64,000 nucleotides of DNA from Varroa destructor (taxonomy: Eukaryota > Arthropoda > Arachnida > Mesostigmata > Varroidae). Made by a program: the position numbers and the translations under genes. Location of the stretch: assembly GCF_002443255.2 (NCBI RefSeq), contig NW_019211456.1, positions 14,158,229 through 14,222,228 on the forward strand, given 5' to 3'. The notes beneath the pieces are model-generated. The model was not told the origin of the DNA. It saw only the letters and a list, made by a program, of their open reading frames with translations, and did not search any database. Positions 1 to 13,201 of the stretch are shown here, piece after piece (the stretch's first letter is position 1; every line of letters starts with the position of its first letter).

Positions 1-35
1 ATGTTATTCAATAAGTTTCTGCTTCTTCTGCTCAG

Positions 36-122
36 GACAAAGAAGCCAATAGTCCTTACACTTTCTGGCCCCTTGTTTTTGCTATTGATGCGTATATCAA
101 GCAAATCGAGGCACTCTTTTAG
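36..122 (+). CDS. candidate 3'-terminal exon, product unknown
   Basis: A strong acceptor (pyrimidine run TTTCTGCTTCTTCTGCTCAG, 16-35) is followed by 28 open codons reading DKEANSPYTFWP... and a TAG at 120-122. Earlier exons would lie outside the window. An open stretch this short has roughly a one in four chance of arising by accident, and it overlaps a candidate exon on the other strand, so this is tentative. Confidence 0.2.
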   Translation, partial: DKEANSPYTFWPLVFAIDAYIKQIEALF

Positions 123-171
123 CCTCGTACATATTAACCATGTCCGTTGGTATACATTCGATGTAAACATC
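97..171 (-). CDS. candidate 3'-terminal exon, product unknown
   Basis: After the acceptor TTCTCTGAAG the frame reads DVYIECIPTDMVNMYEAKR... for 24 codons to a TGA at 97-99. It starts in phase 0, as required after the exon at 3312-3436, so it could end that transcript. The acceptor has only a short pyrimidine tract and the coding part overlaps the plus-strand candidate at 36-122; probably only one of the two is real. Confidence 0.2.
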   Translation of the reverse strand, partial: DVYIECIPTDMVNMYEAKRVPRFA

Positions 172-673
172 CTTCAGAGAACCGTTACCGAATACTCAGT
201 ATAGGACATTTTTATTTCAGATGAACAGTACTTTGAATTCAAATAGGGAAAGGTGGTTGACAACGAATCCTTAACAAAAACAAAAAAAAAAAGATAACTT
301 TTTAGCAGTTGTCGTAGATTTAGCCGGCTCCGTTCGATTCAGCCCAATGGCGCGTGTTTTAAAAACGTTCATGTTAAAAATGCTGTACTCTTTGTATGCT
401 TAAATAGAATCGAGTATGCGATTTCTGCACAGCACTGGGCTGTTTGAAAAACTTTGTCATTTTTGCAAACGGAACTGATCTTTTATTAGCTTATAACTCG
501 AAAGAATACACTAGTAATTCATATATTTCTATATTAATATAACGCCTATTCACGGGCTCAAGCTGGCATTCTAGGAAAAACGCCTATTACTTTTTGAGCC
601 AGCTCCACGTTGTGATTAGACGAAGCCTTGCATTTCCGATATTTGCTAGACGAGAATTATGTTCTTTTCTTAG

Positions 674-775
674 GCGGAAGATAGGATGACACAGAATCTC
701 AAATCCTTGCCACGGGTCACCTACCAGCTGCAGGACACGTCCCCTATGGAATCATCAATTTCTCAAGACCTATAA
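674..775 (+). CDS. candidate 3'-terminal exon, product unknown
   Basis: The acceptor GTTCTTTTCTTAG is followed by 33 open codons beginning AEDRMTQNLKSLPRV, hydrophilic and compatible with a cytoplasmic tail, and a TAA. An AATAAA follows at 1036. No upstream exon could be assigned within the window. It may be an alternative end to a gene entering from the left. Confidence 0.25.
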   Translation, partial: AEDRMTQNLKSLPRVTYQLQDTSPMESSISQDL

Positions 776-3311
776 AAGGTGCTAAGAAAACCACACGCGC
801 CCTCCGCTTCTCAATTTTACCCGAGCCTTTTTTATCACCTGAGTGGCTTCACCGAGTTTTTTCTATAACGCAACGATCCTACGACCGTTTTCCCTTCTTC
901 ACCCTTTATTTGGCCTAGCCTATTTCTACATTCTCCCTGTTCCTAGCAAACTCGTATTGTGACCATTGAAACACAGTGTTTCATTACCGTACCAAGACGG
1001 GAATGAAAATCGTGCAAGGTTTTTTAGGTGTACGCAATAAAGTATTCAATGTCAGACATGCGTTGTCCGACAGAAGGCACACGCTCGTGTGACATTACTG
1101 ATCAGTTTTGATAACGGCACATTCATCATGGCGGAAAGACGTGCGTAACTTTCATGACCCGAATAGATCAGCAACGACTTTACATGAATTCCCACCAAAA
1201 TTAAAGCTGCCTATTTTGTCCGAATTCGTTTTTCTGCGTACTGCCGGTTTTCACGCAACTTCTAAAAGATCCGAAGAAAATTTCTATGAGGCAAATGTGA
1301 ATATTTTTAATTTTAAGCCCTTTAATCCAAACCAGTGAGCGTAGATTTAAGCGGCTCAAATGTACAAAAATAGCTTTAAAAAAACACTAACTGTCAGAAT
1401 TTTGAAAAGTAGAATAGTGCTAGTTGAGACGTTCCGATGAGCTATAAAACTTAGTTCTCTAGATACCTGGTAGCCTTCTTTGTACTTTTTATCTCGCTGT
1501 TTTAGGCGCCTACGTTTTCTGGGAGTTGTCGTGTGTGGCCAGTTCAAACTCTAATTTTGCTCGAACAATCTGTATCTAGCATATTTGAACGATACTTTGA
1601 CGATTTTATTTAGGGGATTAAGAAAAAAACCTTTTGAAAATAGTTAGAAAGTAATAACTAATTAGATCGTAATTAGTCATGATAGAACATGATTGCGAAG
1701 AATGACACGTTTTTTATGCTCAACAGTGGTTTTGGACTTACGAACCAAAGCACTCAACCAGCCTATGATCTGTTATTATTATTTTTTACGATCTAAGGTT
1801 ATTGAACTCTATAGGCTCAATGCTTTCAAATGGACTTTCGAAGGTTTCTAAAAATTCGAATACGCATAAGTCGACTGTGCCTTTTACCATGTTTTTCTCA
1901 CTGACATACGATAACAACATTTAAGCGTATTTATAGTGACTCTGAGTGCAAGGAACGATCAAGTTCCTTAAAGTTCAAATAAGACCATTTCACTTTATGC
2001 ATTTGACAAGTATCTTTAGTTATTATGAGGTGTTCCTTTAGTTCAATGCGGTTTTAAGCATTCGTGATTGTCATCCATTGAAAGATTACTTTAGCCGGTT
2101 ACTGGAAGAAACTAAATATCTCGCTGAGTAGCAAATCGCTAGTATACCAGTTGTAAACGTTTTTACCTAAAGACTGTTCAAAACATGGTATGTTGAACAA
2201 GGTGCCGCTCAGACGCTAGGCTAAGAAAAAGGGCAATGCAGCACTCGATGTTACCTCTTAGCTTTTTTGATTTTCTATTAATACACAAATTTGACCAGCT
2301 AGAGGAGGAGCGCGGCCGTCCAGGACACTGCAACCGTGGCCTCCTGTCGTGTAGCTTGCACTTCAAAAAGGCTACATCGACAACTAAAGACCATCGTTCG
2401 GCAACTGGAACAGTGCAGGAACGTGCGCGATTCATCATGTCATTCGGTCCTCAATCCTGCTTCGTTTCGTCCCCTTTTATTCGTTGGCTATGGACCCCCT
2501 TAAAACTCAGGACACCTTCTTTTCAGTTTACCCAAATCTGCTCGCAGAACGGAAGCAGCTGATCCTACTGTTGAGCTGACCGCAACCCCTAGGAACTACA
2601 GAACCCCCGCCGACCCGTGATGACAAGAGCGAAGGCCTTTTCGTTCCTTCCTTACAAAAGATGTTCCATCTGTACCCTTTCCTTTAACAAGGGGTGTATT
2701 ACCGCTGCAGTACTTGTGCAAGCAGTTTAATCTCACTCGACACACGTCGTTGCTAGACCTTTATTTGTCCAACCACCCGTGCAGCTCCCTGACAACTATC
2801 GCTACATTTGGGCGCATTATATTGCACACCATATACGAAAGTACAGCAGGCGTCATATTGTTCCATCTGCTCTAGTGTTCTTGTTACGTATGACGCTTCT
2901 GTCATAAGCAGAAGCTCTCCGTACAGCATATCGAAGAAGGATTAAACAACAACATCATAGGTTCTCATGATGCTGGTGAACGACTCCAGGGTCGCTTGAC
3001 CTTTTGAGGACAGGTCGAAAAAGAAAAAAAATCTACACTATTTTGTTCTGTACTCTTGCTTACAGGGACTTATCTAGCTGGGAATTCGCTGAATACTAAA
3101 CCTTTTTGCAGACGCATTGTACGGAGTTTTGACAAAAATTCTTGCTAAGTTGCTGCTATATGCACTAACAAAACGCTATTCGTATTTCTATGCCAAATAT
3201 ACGTAAAGAGTCAACATGTATTTTGAAAAGTCTGTATTTTTGAAAAAAGACATATACAATTTCCTAGCTTTGTTTCCTGGTGCATTTCAAAGATTAGGAA
3301 CAGTAGCTTAC
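776..3311. other. no supported gene; intron or intergenic
   Basis: ORFs here (a 76-codon frame at 1108-1338, a 108-codon frame at 2236-2562) lack supporting splice or domain evidence. The somewhat GC-richer patch at 2290-2880 is open on both strands in pieces and may be decayed transposon sequence, but no domain could be named. A pyrimidine-rich plus-strand acceptor at about 3066 leads only into very short frames. Confidence 0.4.
1036..1041 (+). promoter_or_regulatory. possible poly(A) signal AATAAA
   Basis: AATAAA about 260 bases after the stop at 775, followed by a GT-containing stretch (GCGTTGTCC). Position fits a 3' UTR end for the candidate exon at 674-775, but isolated AATAAA is common in AT-rich DNA. 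Confidence 0.25.
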
Positions 3312-3436
3312 CTGCACGAACAACCGGTGGCCCCTTGGCGCCTGGAGAATCAGTTGGACATCATTATCTGCGCATGAGCTAAACATATTCAGGTCCGATA
3401 CATCGACGATGGCAGTTTCCATCAAACGGTGACAAC
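3312..3436 (-). CDS. internal exon of an unrecognised extracellular-type protein
   Basis: Acceptor ATATGTTTTAG, 125 bases, donor GTGCAG|GTAAGC. Only one frame is open: two leading bases, then CHRLMETAIVDVSDLN... ending APRGHRLFVQ, 41 codons, ending in phase 0. Two cysteines and the alternating hydrophobic pattern suggest a beta-sandwich extracellular domain. The APxGHR ending is a little like the core strand of CUB domains, but that is not enough to name it. Its phase joins the exon at 7027-7091 upstream (1+2 bases) and the terminal candidate at 97-171 downstream. Confidence 0.45.
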
Positions 3437-6400
3437 CTAAAACATATACATTACGAAGCGTATTTAGTATCGTAGTATTTTAAAGTTGGACATACCCCAC
3501 GACTATGATTGGCTAGTTGGACTTCGAGCTTCAAAGCGTTTGTGCTATTAATTAGTAACCTTATAAACTGTATACTGAATTATGTCTATGTCTAAGGAAT
3601 TCTTTTCCGTTAGCAACGTCCTCAGAAAAACTGGATTGACAATACGATAACATACTTCAACCGATGTTCCATCATCAATTGCCACTCACACCCTACCGCA
3701 CAGATTCATAAGTAGAGAAAGCGATGAATCAGCTTTTAATCAACATCGAGAAGTTAAACCATAATCACAAGGGCCGATTTCTGATTAAAGCGTCTACGCG
3801 TTCCAAGGTCAGGCTCCAAGATCCTTGTGCAAGCCTGCCTTGCTTGCATGGTAGACCCGGCGTGTTCAGCCATGAATTCGAAATCCCTGAAGCAGCTTGC
3901 TCTCGTGTGAATGATCGAGGCCGAAAGGACGCTGCGCTCGCAAAATAATTGCCCTAAATATTCCTCAGCTAGTAAGCGAAGTAGCGGTATTTGATTTGAG
4001 TTCAAGGTCCTAAAGTGATGTGCTCCCAGGCAATGTGACTTTACCCTGTTTTACTTCTACGCTAAGATCAGTATTCGGCTTCCCAAAAAAAGCGAGAAAT
4101 ATGTGCAAATATGTATAGATATACCCAGAATACTGGTTCTAGATTCTAATCCTTAGCTGAGAACAGAGGCGAACCTCCGTTGCCTGTCAAGTCAAATTAT
4201 TCCTACAGAGAGATTTTTCATTCGCGAAGAAAAATTGGGCCAGCTACTAAAAGAGAAAAGGCTACAGTTTGCACTTATTATCTTGCATTAAATATTCTAC
4301 AGCCTGAGACAAATCATAATTTTCTAGAAAATTTGCCGATCATACAAAGTCGCATATCTATTGCGCGTCAACCTTGTGTACGAAACAAGAATACGAAATA
4401 TGCTCGCAAGGCATCTAGTAGACCGGCTGACTCGTCAGCTACGTGAAATATCTTACATAATAGTTATATGGATCAAAGTCTACCTTAGAAATACTCCCGT
4501 CCGTAACAAATATAATAATAAATAAAGGAACAAATGATAGATAACTTGTTTCTAGCAAATGCCAGATCACATGATCGGATAGATCAGCGTGCAAGCTACA
4601 CGCGGGCCAATGTTAAAGAATACATTGATATTGTCTTCTCTGTCACTGGATCTTTTATAATGGAAACATTTGACGGACGCCTATGCATACATAGAATAAA
4701 CGCTTTGAATTAAACAGCCCTCGGACGGCTGGCCCACGACAAGGGTTGTATCTACTTCGGGCATCTAACATATGTACACCTTAGATTTATATTTGGAGTT
4801 CGTAGGATCATTTTATTTCTTTGTTACTGTTATGCTCATCAGTGTTAAGTTCCTGTTTCCGCTGACAGCGGAAGGGCAGATTCCATAGCATACAAACGAA
4901 AAAGATCTGATGTGCATGAGAAGGTAACATCCTTGTCTGTCATGTTGTGCAAATCGATCCTACGAGCCATCAAGCATGTCATGCTCCATCAGGGGGCTAA
5001 TCAAACTGGGACTTATCCAGGGTTTACCCAACAGCCCTATGAAAAATAGGGCAACCATGCAAGCAGCTAATAATTTGAATAGTTCCTTATTAATCCTATT
5101 TTTTTAATTTAATTATTAATTTCAGGTAATAATGTTCGCCAATGCTGGGATTTGGATGGCGCTATGCTTTTAGAGAGATTAGCAGTTCATTGATCATAGA
5201 TGCCCAATAATGTAGGAGCATGTATGATGCAATTTCCTAAAATATACATGAACGCTTTAAGCAAGTATTTATTTACCCACCAGTAAACAATAACATACAG
5301 TATATCAGAGCATTCATTGTTGTCCCTATGGGCGTTAGTGCCTCTCATATATATTTTCGGTGTGACGCCATCAAGGTAAGCGAATGCAACTCTGGGCAAA
5401 TATTCGCATTGTGAGCGGCGTAGTTGATAGCAATGCTTGGTTAAAATGATGGGGATCAATAGTAGGCAGCAGCGTCAACGGTGAAAAGTATGTTTAAAAT
5501 GTCAGCCAAACCGAGTTCATGTGCCACTATGCTCACTACTCTGGTATAGTCTTCAAGCAGTGAGCGAGAGTACAAACAAGCACGGTTTAGATGTTTGCTG
5601 CTTTTCTGCTCTGTTGCTGGATGCTAAATAGCTAGAGTCGCTATGAAAAAAGTAAGGAACTGCGAGGACGAGGAGGAGGAGGAGGAGGAAGAAACGTACA
5701 AGGTCGGCATCACCGGCTCTTGCGTTGTATAAATAAACAAATAATTGAAGAAATCTGGGAAAGACATGAGTGGAAGACAAACTCAGCTGGGTACGATGTA
5801 GGTGTGAGTCGGAAGAAGGTCGGGGGTTGAAAGCGTGCCGCTTAAAAACGAAAAAAAAAACTAAGTTTCTCTTGTCGATGCTGGGTAGGCTACGACTAGC
5901 CAAGCCTCGGTGCATTTGTCATTGCCAGCGGTAGTCTTCGATTTGCTGCTCTCCTAGTAGCTTTAACCCATGGTCCTGTAAGCTGTGGTTTAGGCCTGGC
6001 CTGCACAATCATGAAGGCGATAGAGTTGTGACAGGGCTTCCAAAAAAGGGACCTCTCGCTAGTTATTTCCCAGACCCGTGAGCCATATCTGCACGTCAAC
6101 ATTGGCTCGTATCCAAGAGGAAGTGAAAGGAAAGGCCTTCTAGCCGAACATCATGTACTCTCATCCTGTACCGCTTTAAACATGGAACAAACTAAGATCA
6201 GCCTTGGGAAAAGAGTGCCTGGTGGAAGACTAGCCGGGATAAGTGACATAGACTAGCCCTCTGGGACAAGAGATTCAGTGGTGGTCTTCAAGTTGGTTAA
6301 GGATTTCCTGGGCGGGCGGTAATAGCGTCCGCTGGCACCGCCTGTACCTTTTACAATTCGTTTCTGGCTCGTTGGCCGACTTGGTTCTTAAATTGCTCGG

Positions 6401-6674
6401 ACGCGAAAGTGAACCGAAAAGGCTATCGGCAATAGAGCAACTATTGGGCAGATTTTCTCGCCTTTGCTAATGATACGTGTTCGCCTTGCTTTAAAAGTCA
6501 TGAACGAAGACATTTTTAGATGGCATCAGCCAAGCACCGTGTTTTCGAGCTCAAAAATCGCTTCTAATAATAACGTATCCTACTCGGTGCCTTATCTCAC
6601 TAGGTAATATATATTTAGAACAAAAAAAAATGTTCGGTGCTGTCAAAGAAGTGAGCTAAGGTTATAGTATAGTA

Positions 6675-6728
<54 letters not shown>

Positions 6729-7026
6729 GTATAGTAATCAACTTGGAATTTTCTTTCATGCTTACGCGCTCAATCATTAGCTATTCGTTCGTTTTCTAGC
6801 ACAGTTAGATATTATTACCCAACCTACCCCAAATACAACAGTTATATAGCAAAATTGATCTACTGGAATTACACACCACAGATTTGCTTCGTGTCTAGAG
6901 GGTAGGCAATGCAGGGTCGCGCTTGTAGTAAGTATGCTGACGCCATGCTTGATTTCTAAAAAAATGTATTTTGTATATTTGAATGTTGTGTATGTGGAAG
7001 TGTAGCCAAAAGGACAAGGGACTTAC
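3437..7026. other. intron-like stretch; no supported gene
   Basis: Contains a minus-strand 120-codon frame at 5553-5915 rich in Leu/Ser/Phe that comes from a GAG/GGA-rich stretch, and a 68-codon minus frame at 5896-6102. The plus strand at 5930-6560 reads like broken coding sequence with one short FANDT block reminiscent of a reverse transcriptase core, too weak to call. The remainder shows nothing. Confidence 0.4.
6675..6725. repeat. (AT)n microsatellite
   Basis: About 50 bases of almost perfect AT repeats with one interruption (ACATAT). Read directly. Confidence 0.95.
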
Positions 7027-7091
7027 CAGATCGGACTTGTACGTTGATTTCTTCTACTGCTAAAGTATTCCAGTTGAGAGAATAGACCACC
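7027..7091 (-). CDS. internal exon, product unknown
   Basis: One of the cleanest splice pairs in the window: a (CTT)n polypyrimidine tract ending TTCTTCAG and a GATCTG|GTAAGT donor enclose 65 bases. Two frames are open. The one compatible with neighbours has one leading base, reads VVYSLNWNTLAVEEINVQVR and S, and leaves one base, joining in phase to 3312-3436 below and to 13140-13201 above. No family recognised. Confidence 0.45.
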
Positions 7092-7093
7092 CT

Positions 7094-7118
7094 GAAGAAG
7101 AAGAAGAAGAAGAAGAAA
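7094..7118. repeat. (GAA)n microsatellite acting as polypyrimidine tract
   Basis: About eight GAA units. On the minus strand this is (TTC)n immediately before the AG of the exon at 7027-7091, so length changes here could affect splicing of that exon. Confidence 0.9.
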
Positions 7119-7121
7119 CAC

Positions 7122-10100
7122 GGTCCAGCTGTTAATCAGCGTAGTATGATATTTTGCCGTCTATAATTTTAGTAGACAGCATAGGATAAATATATTTTAA
7201 TCAAGCACTTCCATTGAATGCATTCTCCTTCATAAAGATATATAATATGAGTTGAATTCCAAACATCATTAAAAATTAGAGTATCGTGAACCGCACCGTA
7301 CGTTAGGGAGACATGTCTTTATCAGAATTGTTAAAAATCATGTAAGAACATTGAAAGCGAGGATAAAATAAACGGAACAATCTGCAGCGAGTTGATATGA
7401 CGATGTCGTGTATAGCTTCCACAAAGGTCTCGCTCAATGTTAGCCAGCTTGTTCTTCCGTTTATCTTGCCGTTGCTATCAAACGCAACCGGCATTTGGTT
7501 CTAAGGGATGAACGGTAATGAGAAACGCCCTATTATATCTTATTATTCTTGTTACGATAAATGGTTAGTTGTCTCCGTTTCGTGTCCTCTCTTCTTATTT
7601 CCGTATATCCCTTGATTTCAAGTTCCGCAAGGCAGTGCTGGAATGGTCAGGTGTTATTTTCGTTCGTCATAATATCTTCAGCAGTGATTGAGCGCTATGA
7701 GTGAGAACTGGCGTGTCCTGTAGTGTCAGAGAGGTGGGAATTGCCGCGCCCGGTGGCCTGCTGACCCACGAGATAGATCCATATTTTGAGGTAAGGCATT
7801 AATAACAGGTGACCTGACACGCATATAGGGCGCCTCAACGGTAACCGCAGAACTTGTGTTACATAAGCGAAACAAAAATATAGCTGTCCATGTTAGATTC
7901 TGATCGTTTACGAAACACTATGTCACTATGACCGCATAATATAATGTCTAATGAATTTCGTAAACACAAGCAGCGGCGGCGAACTTGCCTTATGAACCTT
8001 CAATTCAGCATGGGACAACGTACCTGTCCGTAGTTCTGGTATAGCTTTTGGTTTATCAAACGTACTAGCCTGAACAAAGAGGCGGACATTAAACATCAAT
8101 GACTTAGGGGGGTGGTGGCTTATATAGCTTTCCATGAAAAGGCAGCTTCAGTAGAGAAGGGCGTACCTGAGGTAGCATCCTTTTTCTATTCAGTCTGCAG
8201 GGGCGCTACCAAGTCACATGTAGGCTATGTGTCGAGAAGTCGTCACGACAACGCTCGATGAATGAATGAAAAATCATCTCGACGACAGAGAATACACACG
8301 GTTAATAGTTGCCTTTTGCAAACTTTCGTCTTAGTGTATAGCTTAGAATTTTTACTCGAAATATATTGTGTTAATGTAAATGTAGCGCCATAACACTGTG
8401 CTTTGTTTTGAACATCTCCAGAACACGCCGCAAAATAGGTTACCAAGTTCATACTTGCATGTTGGGCTGCCCGAATATGAAGAAACTTATCACAAGTTCT
8501 CTCTGTGCAATGTGCCTATCGTTGTTATCGCCTTATTCATCACAACGACAAACTTTCACATTTTTGACACGGAGTCACACTTCGCCTATTACGCCCCAGA
8601 TGTTACGCGGCTATACGAAGACGTCGCATAGAGATTCGCTTTTACGTCTATGGGCACACATGCCACCGACACACTCAACAGATTCACACGCCCGCTTACA
8701 TATTGCTATACGACAAACGTCAACGACAGGAATTTGACACCGGCATCGATACTGCTAGTGGCAGGACGTCCTGGCAGTCGTTGCTCCTGTCAACCCAGTC
8801 GCTATAGTTTCTCAGTCTTAGTAGTTTCTTAGTGAACCCTATCCAGATCCTGTCAAAAGCCGTCAGGCGGAAAAGCTAACTCGAGTCATACAACAAAACT
8901 AAATGGAATGAGTTGCCTGCGTCACTGAAACCGCGCAACGCAAGATAAACACACCCAACGAACAGCACAGGTGGGAATTTCAACATATACATACGCAACT
9001 ACGCGGAGCCAATTGACGAATGGCGGGGAAAACATTTGAGTATAGATGAACCTGTCGCCGACAACGGATTGCTGCTAATCTATTTGATGCAGAATTTACA
9101 AAACGATTAGTGTTGTAATGTTATACAGTTAGAGCATAAATTCATATGAACGTGATAAAGGTTTGAATTGTTTTTGGTCAGATTGAACCGAATTCGAGAA
9201 TTGAATTGAGAGTGTGTATCGTTTGAATTTGATGACGCGAGCTCAATTACGTAACTCATAGTTTGTAATGAAGATCTTATACCGAAGGAGGACATATTTC
9301 CAGATGGTGCAGTCAGTCGCCTCTGAACGTTGCAAGCAGCTGTCGATTACTGCGTCTGACCTGATCAGGTTAAGACGTTTGATTGGTTTAGCTGACCTTG
9401 AGCAAAAATCAGCAGTACAACTAGCCTCAAGGCGTGCTGGCTGATAGATAATTACGGCTTCACAGTGCTTATTTTTCATATGATACGATACTTGACCCAC
9501 CGGAACGTACATATCGAAGTCATAACCATAGTTCCCTTGAAGTCGTTCTCTAAAGATTATTTAACTCCAAATGCAGGTATCAATAATCGTACGCCCTCAA
9601 GGTTGGCGAGTTCGGTTGAGCTTTTCCGCGTGCTTTTTAATGCATAGAATAAGATTATTTTGTGCAGACTGAGTCGGTAATAAATGAGAAACTACTAATG
9701 AAATGGCGAGAGAGTGTGTTCTGTGAAGAGGGTCAATTCGACGCTTCGATTTTATCGAGGCTAATATGCCGTTAATGCCGCCCTGTGCGGCTTAGGAGGT
9801 AGGCGGTTGGGGACGTGAGTTCGCATCGATAGCCCAGCGGTTTCCGGCTGTGGGATCCTCTTCGCTCTGGGGCACTGGAGAAGAATTTTTGGGATTGGCT
9901 CCGCTCCCTCTGCGGTTTATGTCAACCTCCTGCCACCCTGGGGTATTGCCATCTGTTATCGAGCACAACAGATTCAACTACAGAGAAACTCTCGATTAAA
10001 TCATTGCGATTTCATATGAAGTTCTGCATGAAGCAATCGTGTCATGTAATGGATCGGGTGTATTATATATATGCTATAATTAATTTAGTAATTTTGTTCA

Positions 10101-12249
10101 GCACTGCTAGATGTGCGTTCGCCAGTTTGCAATCCGAAATACCATATCAGGGCGAAAGCTTCAACGGTTAATTATGTGGCATATATGCAGCTATACACAG
10201 TAATAGTACTAATCCGAAGGACATCAGTGGCCGCTCACGCAAGACTTGCCATCTCTAACCAACTGCAATTCCCAAAAATAGTGACTGTTGGGAATCACAT
10301 AAGATGTTTGCGACTTTTTGAAAAGTACCTCATACATTTGCTGCCAAACCTTTTCCTCTGGCCGGCTAATCGATGTGGCAGTTCTAGACCACTCTGTGAG
10401 CAACGTTATCTCAATAAGACCTTTCGCTCTCTGTTGCATAACCGTTTATATATATGCAGTAGGCGTTGCGGTATTTAGCACTAGACTTCATTTGGTGTAT
10501 GTAATTGCACGATATGGAATGCACGAGCCAAGTGCAACGCCATATGTATGATACGCCAAATATGGGCAATTACTGAATTTTTCGACTAACGTCCTTTCCA
10601 TATCCACTTCGCCTAGGGCATATCAATGCCGTAGCTATTGTTTTTTTTTAAGGAGATTACGACATGCGTTCCATTTATTACCGAGGTAAAGGAAGCTTAC
10701 CGGAACTGATCCAATGCAAGAGCCCATGTCCTGCGCTATAACTTCAGCGAAATGCATGACAGTTTCAAAACGGTACCGAAAAAATTACGAAGCAGCCTCT
10801 GGACGTCTTGTATACACGCTTTCGTTACCATCGGCGTGTGCTTTCCGCCACAGAGGCTTTATCATTTTGGGATCTGTCCTTATGCTGAGCGGCATTACTT
10901 AGAAAAACCATGGACATCACCTGCACTCATCGTATCAATTATTTACTATTAATAGACGCTGAAGCTTGCTACTGTGTGCAATAGCAACACACATTCACCA
11001 ACTATGAGAATGTTCGCATTTGTTTCATGTTATATTGCTAGTCCTCTAATCGTTACCGTTATAACTACCTTGACCGATATTCTTCACCTTGACAGAGTAA
11101 GTTTCTATAATTGATATCGCTCACCCAATAGAATACAGTAAAGCACTGGATTCGACTTTCAGAGTCATTAGGGTTTTTTTTTTGTTTTTTTTTTTAGCTC
11201 TGAATATAGCTGGCAGCATCTGGCATTGATGTAGCTACGAAAAGCGTACCTTACATATCTATAATATGCATCAAAATTGAATTAGTAGTAGCACCATTCG
11301 GGTGCAAGCCTTTCTACTATACAAAACATAAGTGACGCAAAACGCGTCCCAGATTTGATTGGTGGCTATGTGCGGTCCGTTGTGGCTTCGTGTTGAATCG
11401 ACAAGACTGACCACCATCTTCAGCCCCAAGTAGAAGCACGCTAGATTCGTAGAGCTGGAAAACAAATAGCGAAAGCCAACCTGGGTCGGCTCCATCCGCA
11501 CTAAAACTAATTGCTGTTATTCTGTTATATACATATATATATAGTTACAATTATAGTTACAGTTATCATTATCACGCTTCAGAGAATCCACTGTTGCATT
11601 ATTCGAGCCATCTTTGATTTCCTGCATTATTCCATTACCTCGTTCTGGCAATTTACCTAGCATCGGTAATCCTGTACTTTCGCTGCTATTATCGGCCGTC
11701 GCTCCGCTGCTGTTGATTAAATCACCCAAATAATTATCTCACTTTTCTAAGTTGAGGCAATAATATTTGAAATCTTATGTAAATATCCATGCCGTTAGAG
11801 CGACTAATAAACTTTCAATAAACAATAAAAAACTTAATTGTTTTCTCTCGTTCTAAATCATTAATATTATATATATATATATATATAAAGGAAATATATT
11901 TGACTCTAAAAAAAGTTTTTTTTTTTGTTCTTCTATTGTTCTTTTTTAAATGCTTGACAAATTATTTACCGTTGTTGCGAGAACTGTTCGAAGTTGTTTG
12001 TCTTTTTTAGCATGAAATCGCCTCTCTCAAACATCGAGTGTCGTTTTTCCCGTAGTGTTTTCTTGTCAAGCTTTCACCTAATGAATCATTGAAGCCATTT
12101 TCGAGCTGGTCGGCACGGAATACTTCACTTTTATTGGTTTAAGAGCATAGCATTATAACGCGACTGTCTTCGTTATAAATGTATTTTTACTTTGAGGCCT
12201 ATAAGGGGCAGCTGCAGATCAGAAAAAAATACGTCTGCATCGTTTTCAG
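7122..12249. other. no supported gene; intron-like
   Basis: Several 60-120 codon frames (8398-8737, 9243-9512, 10113-10478) lack splice or domain support. At 9780-9980 a GC-richer patch is open on both strands and may be old transposon sequence. (AT)n at about 11868-11887. A plus-strand acceptor at about 8198 leads to a 22-codon frame only. Confidence 0.4.
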
Positions 12250-12403
12250 CAGGCGTGACTGGACCCAGCACAGTCAACCTATACATTACACAGCATTAAA
12301 TATTCCTGTCTCATTTGGATCAGGCGCTGCTTTACCCTACCTACTATTGTTCAACATAGCGCCGATCCTTGGCCAGGCCATTCAGATCGATGGCGCTGTC
12401 TAG
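12250..12403 (+). CDS. candidate 3'-terminal exon, product unknown
   Basis: After the acceptor TCTGCATCGTTTTCAG there is one leading base and about 50 open codons (RRDWTQHSQPIHYTAL..., then a hydrophobic stretch LPYLLLFNIAPILG) to a TAG. The composition is protein-like and the hydrophobic stretch could be a membrane segment. The same frame is open upstream to an ATG at 12179. No partner exon was found. Confidence 0.25.
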
Positions 12404-13139
12404 GACCCGCGTGTGGAACGCAAGACAGCGCTTTCAGTAGCAGCAGGGTAGTTGACGCTTCGATTTAATTAGGTGCACGTTTCCTATAAAGTTGGCTAAG
12501 ACGACTTCGAATGAGAGCGGAAAACCGTTGAAATTCTTACATTTATTACAAATAATGGAGGATCCACATAATTGCTCGAAAGCACTTCACTAGCTAATTG
12601 ACCAACTTTCGTCAAGGACCAAATGCGCTTCAAAGTAGGCCTATTTAAAACAACCTCAATGGTACTGATGAGGTAGGTTAGGGAGCATGAACACGATTGC
12701 ATCTAACGCTGTTTTCCGCTAGAGTTATTACGATATTGTGTATTTTTATATGTTATATCGTGTTGGAACGAGCTCCAAACTATACTAGTAAGCCTTAAGT
12801 ACGTTTTCAACGAATGGTATACGTTACCTAAATTTTTTAAGGTGATTTTACGAATGAATATTTTTACATCATCACGACAAGTCTAGTATTAGAGATGTGT
12901 CTATTTTACTGAAAAATATAGGTATAGACTTAGGCATACGCTTATTTTAACATTAGCACAAGAGAAATGAATTGACACACTTTGCTCGGTAAACGATACA
13001 CACGAAGGGTATGAAACGCTAGTAGTTGGCAATTTGTAGTTTAGTAACTAGACGGTGTTGCATATAGACTAGTCTATAAAAACCATTGTTACAAAGATGA
13101 TAATTGTATAGCAACGATAACAGATAGATGTTCTCTCAC

Positions 13140-13201
13140 GAACGCATGGGCCATTGCAGTTCGAAAAATATACGCTCTCCTTGTAGAATTCGGAAGACGT
13201 A
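13140..13201 (-). CDS. candidate internal exon, product unknown
   Basis: Donor CGTTC|GTGAGA and a moderate acceptor (GTTTGTAGCAAAATAG) bound 62 bases. All three frames are open, so the reading YVFRILQGERIFFELQWPMR is chosen only because it starts in phase 0 after 14450-14541 and leaves two bases for 7027-7091. Treat as provisional. Confidence 0.3.

Noticed and set aside
5308..5376. Plus-strand exon ending GCCATCAAG|GTAAGC (AFIVVPMGVSASHIYFRC).
   Set aside because: The donor is good but the acceptor lacks a pyrimidine tract, and the opposite strand is open over the same bases.
6300..6560. Reverse-transcriptase-like block (WADFLAFANDTC) on the plus strand.
   Set aside because: A single five-residue resemblance among many stops; no second conserved block was found in order.
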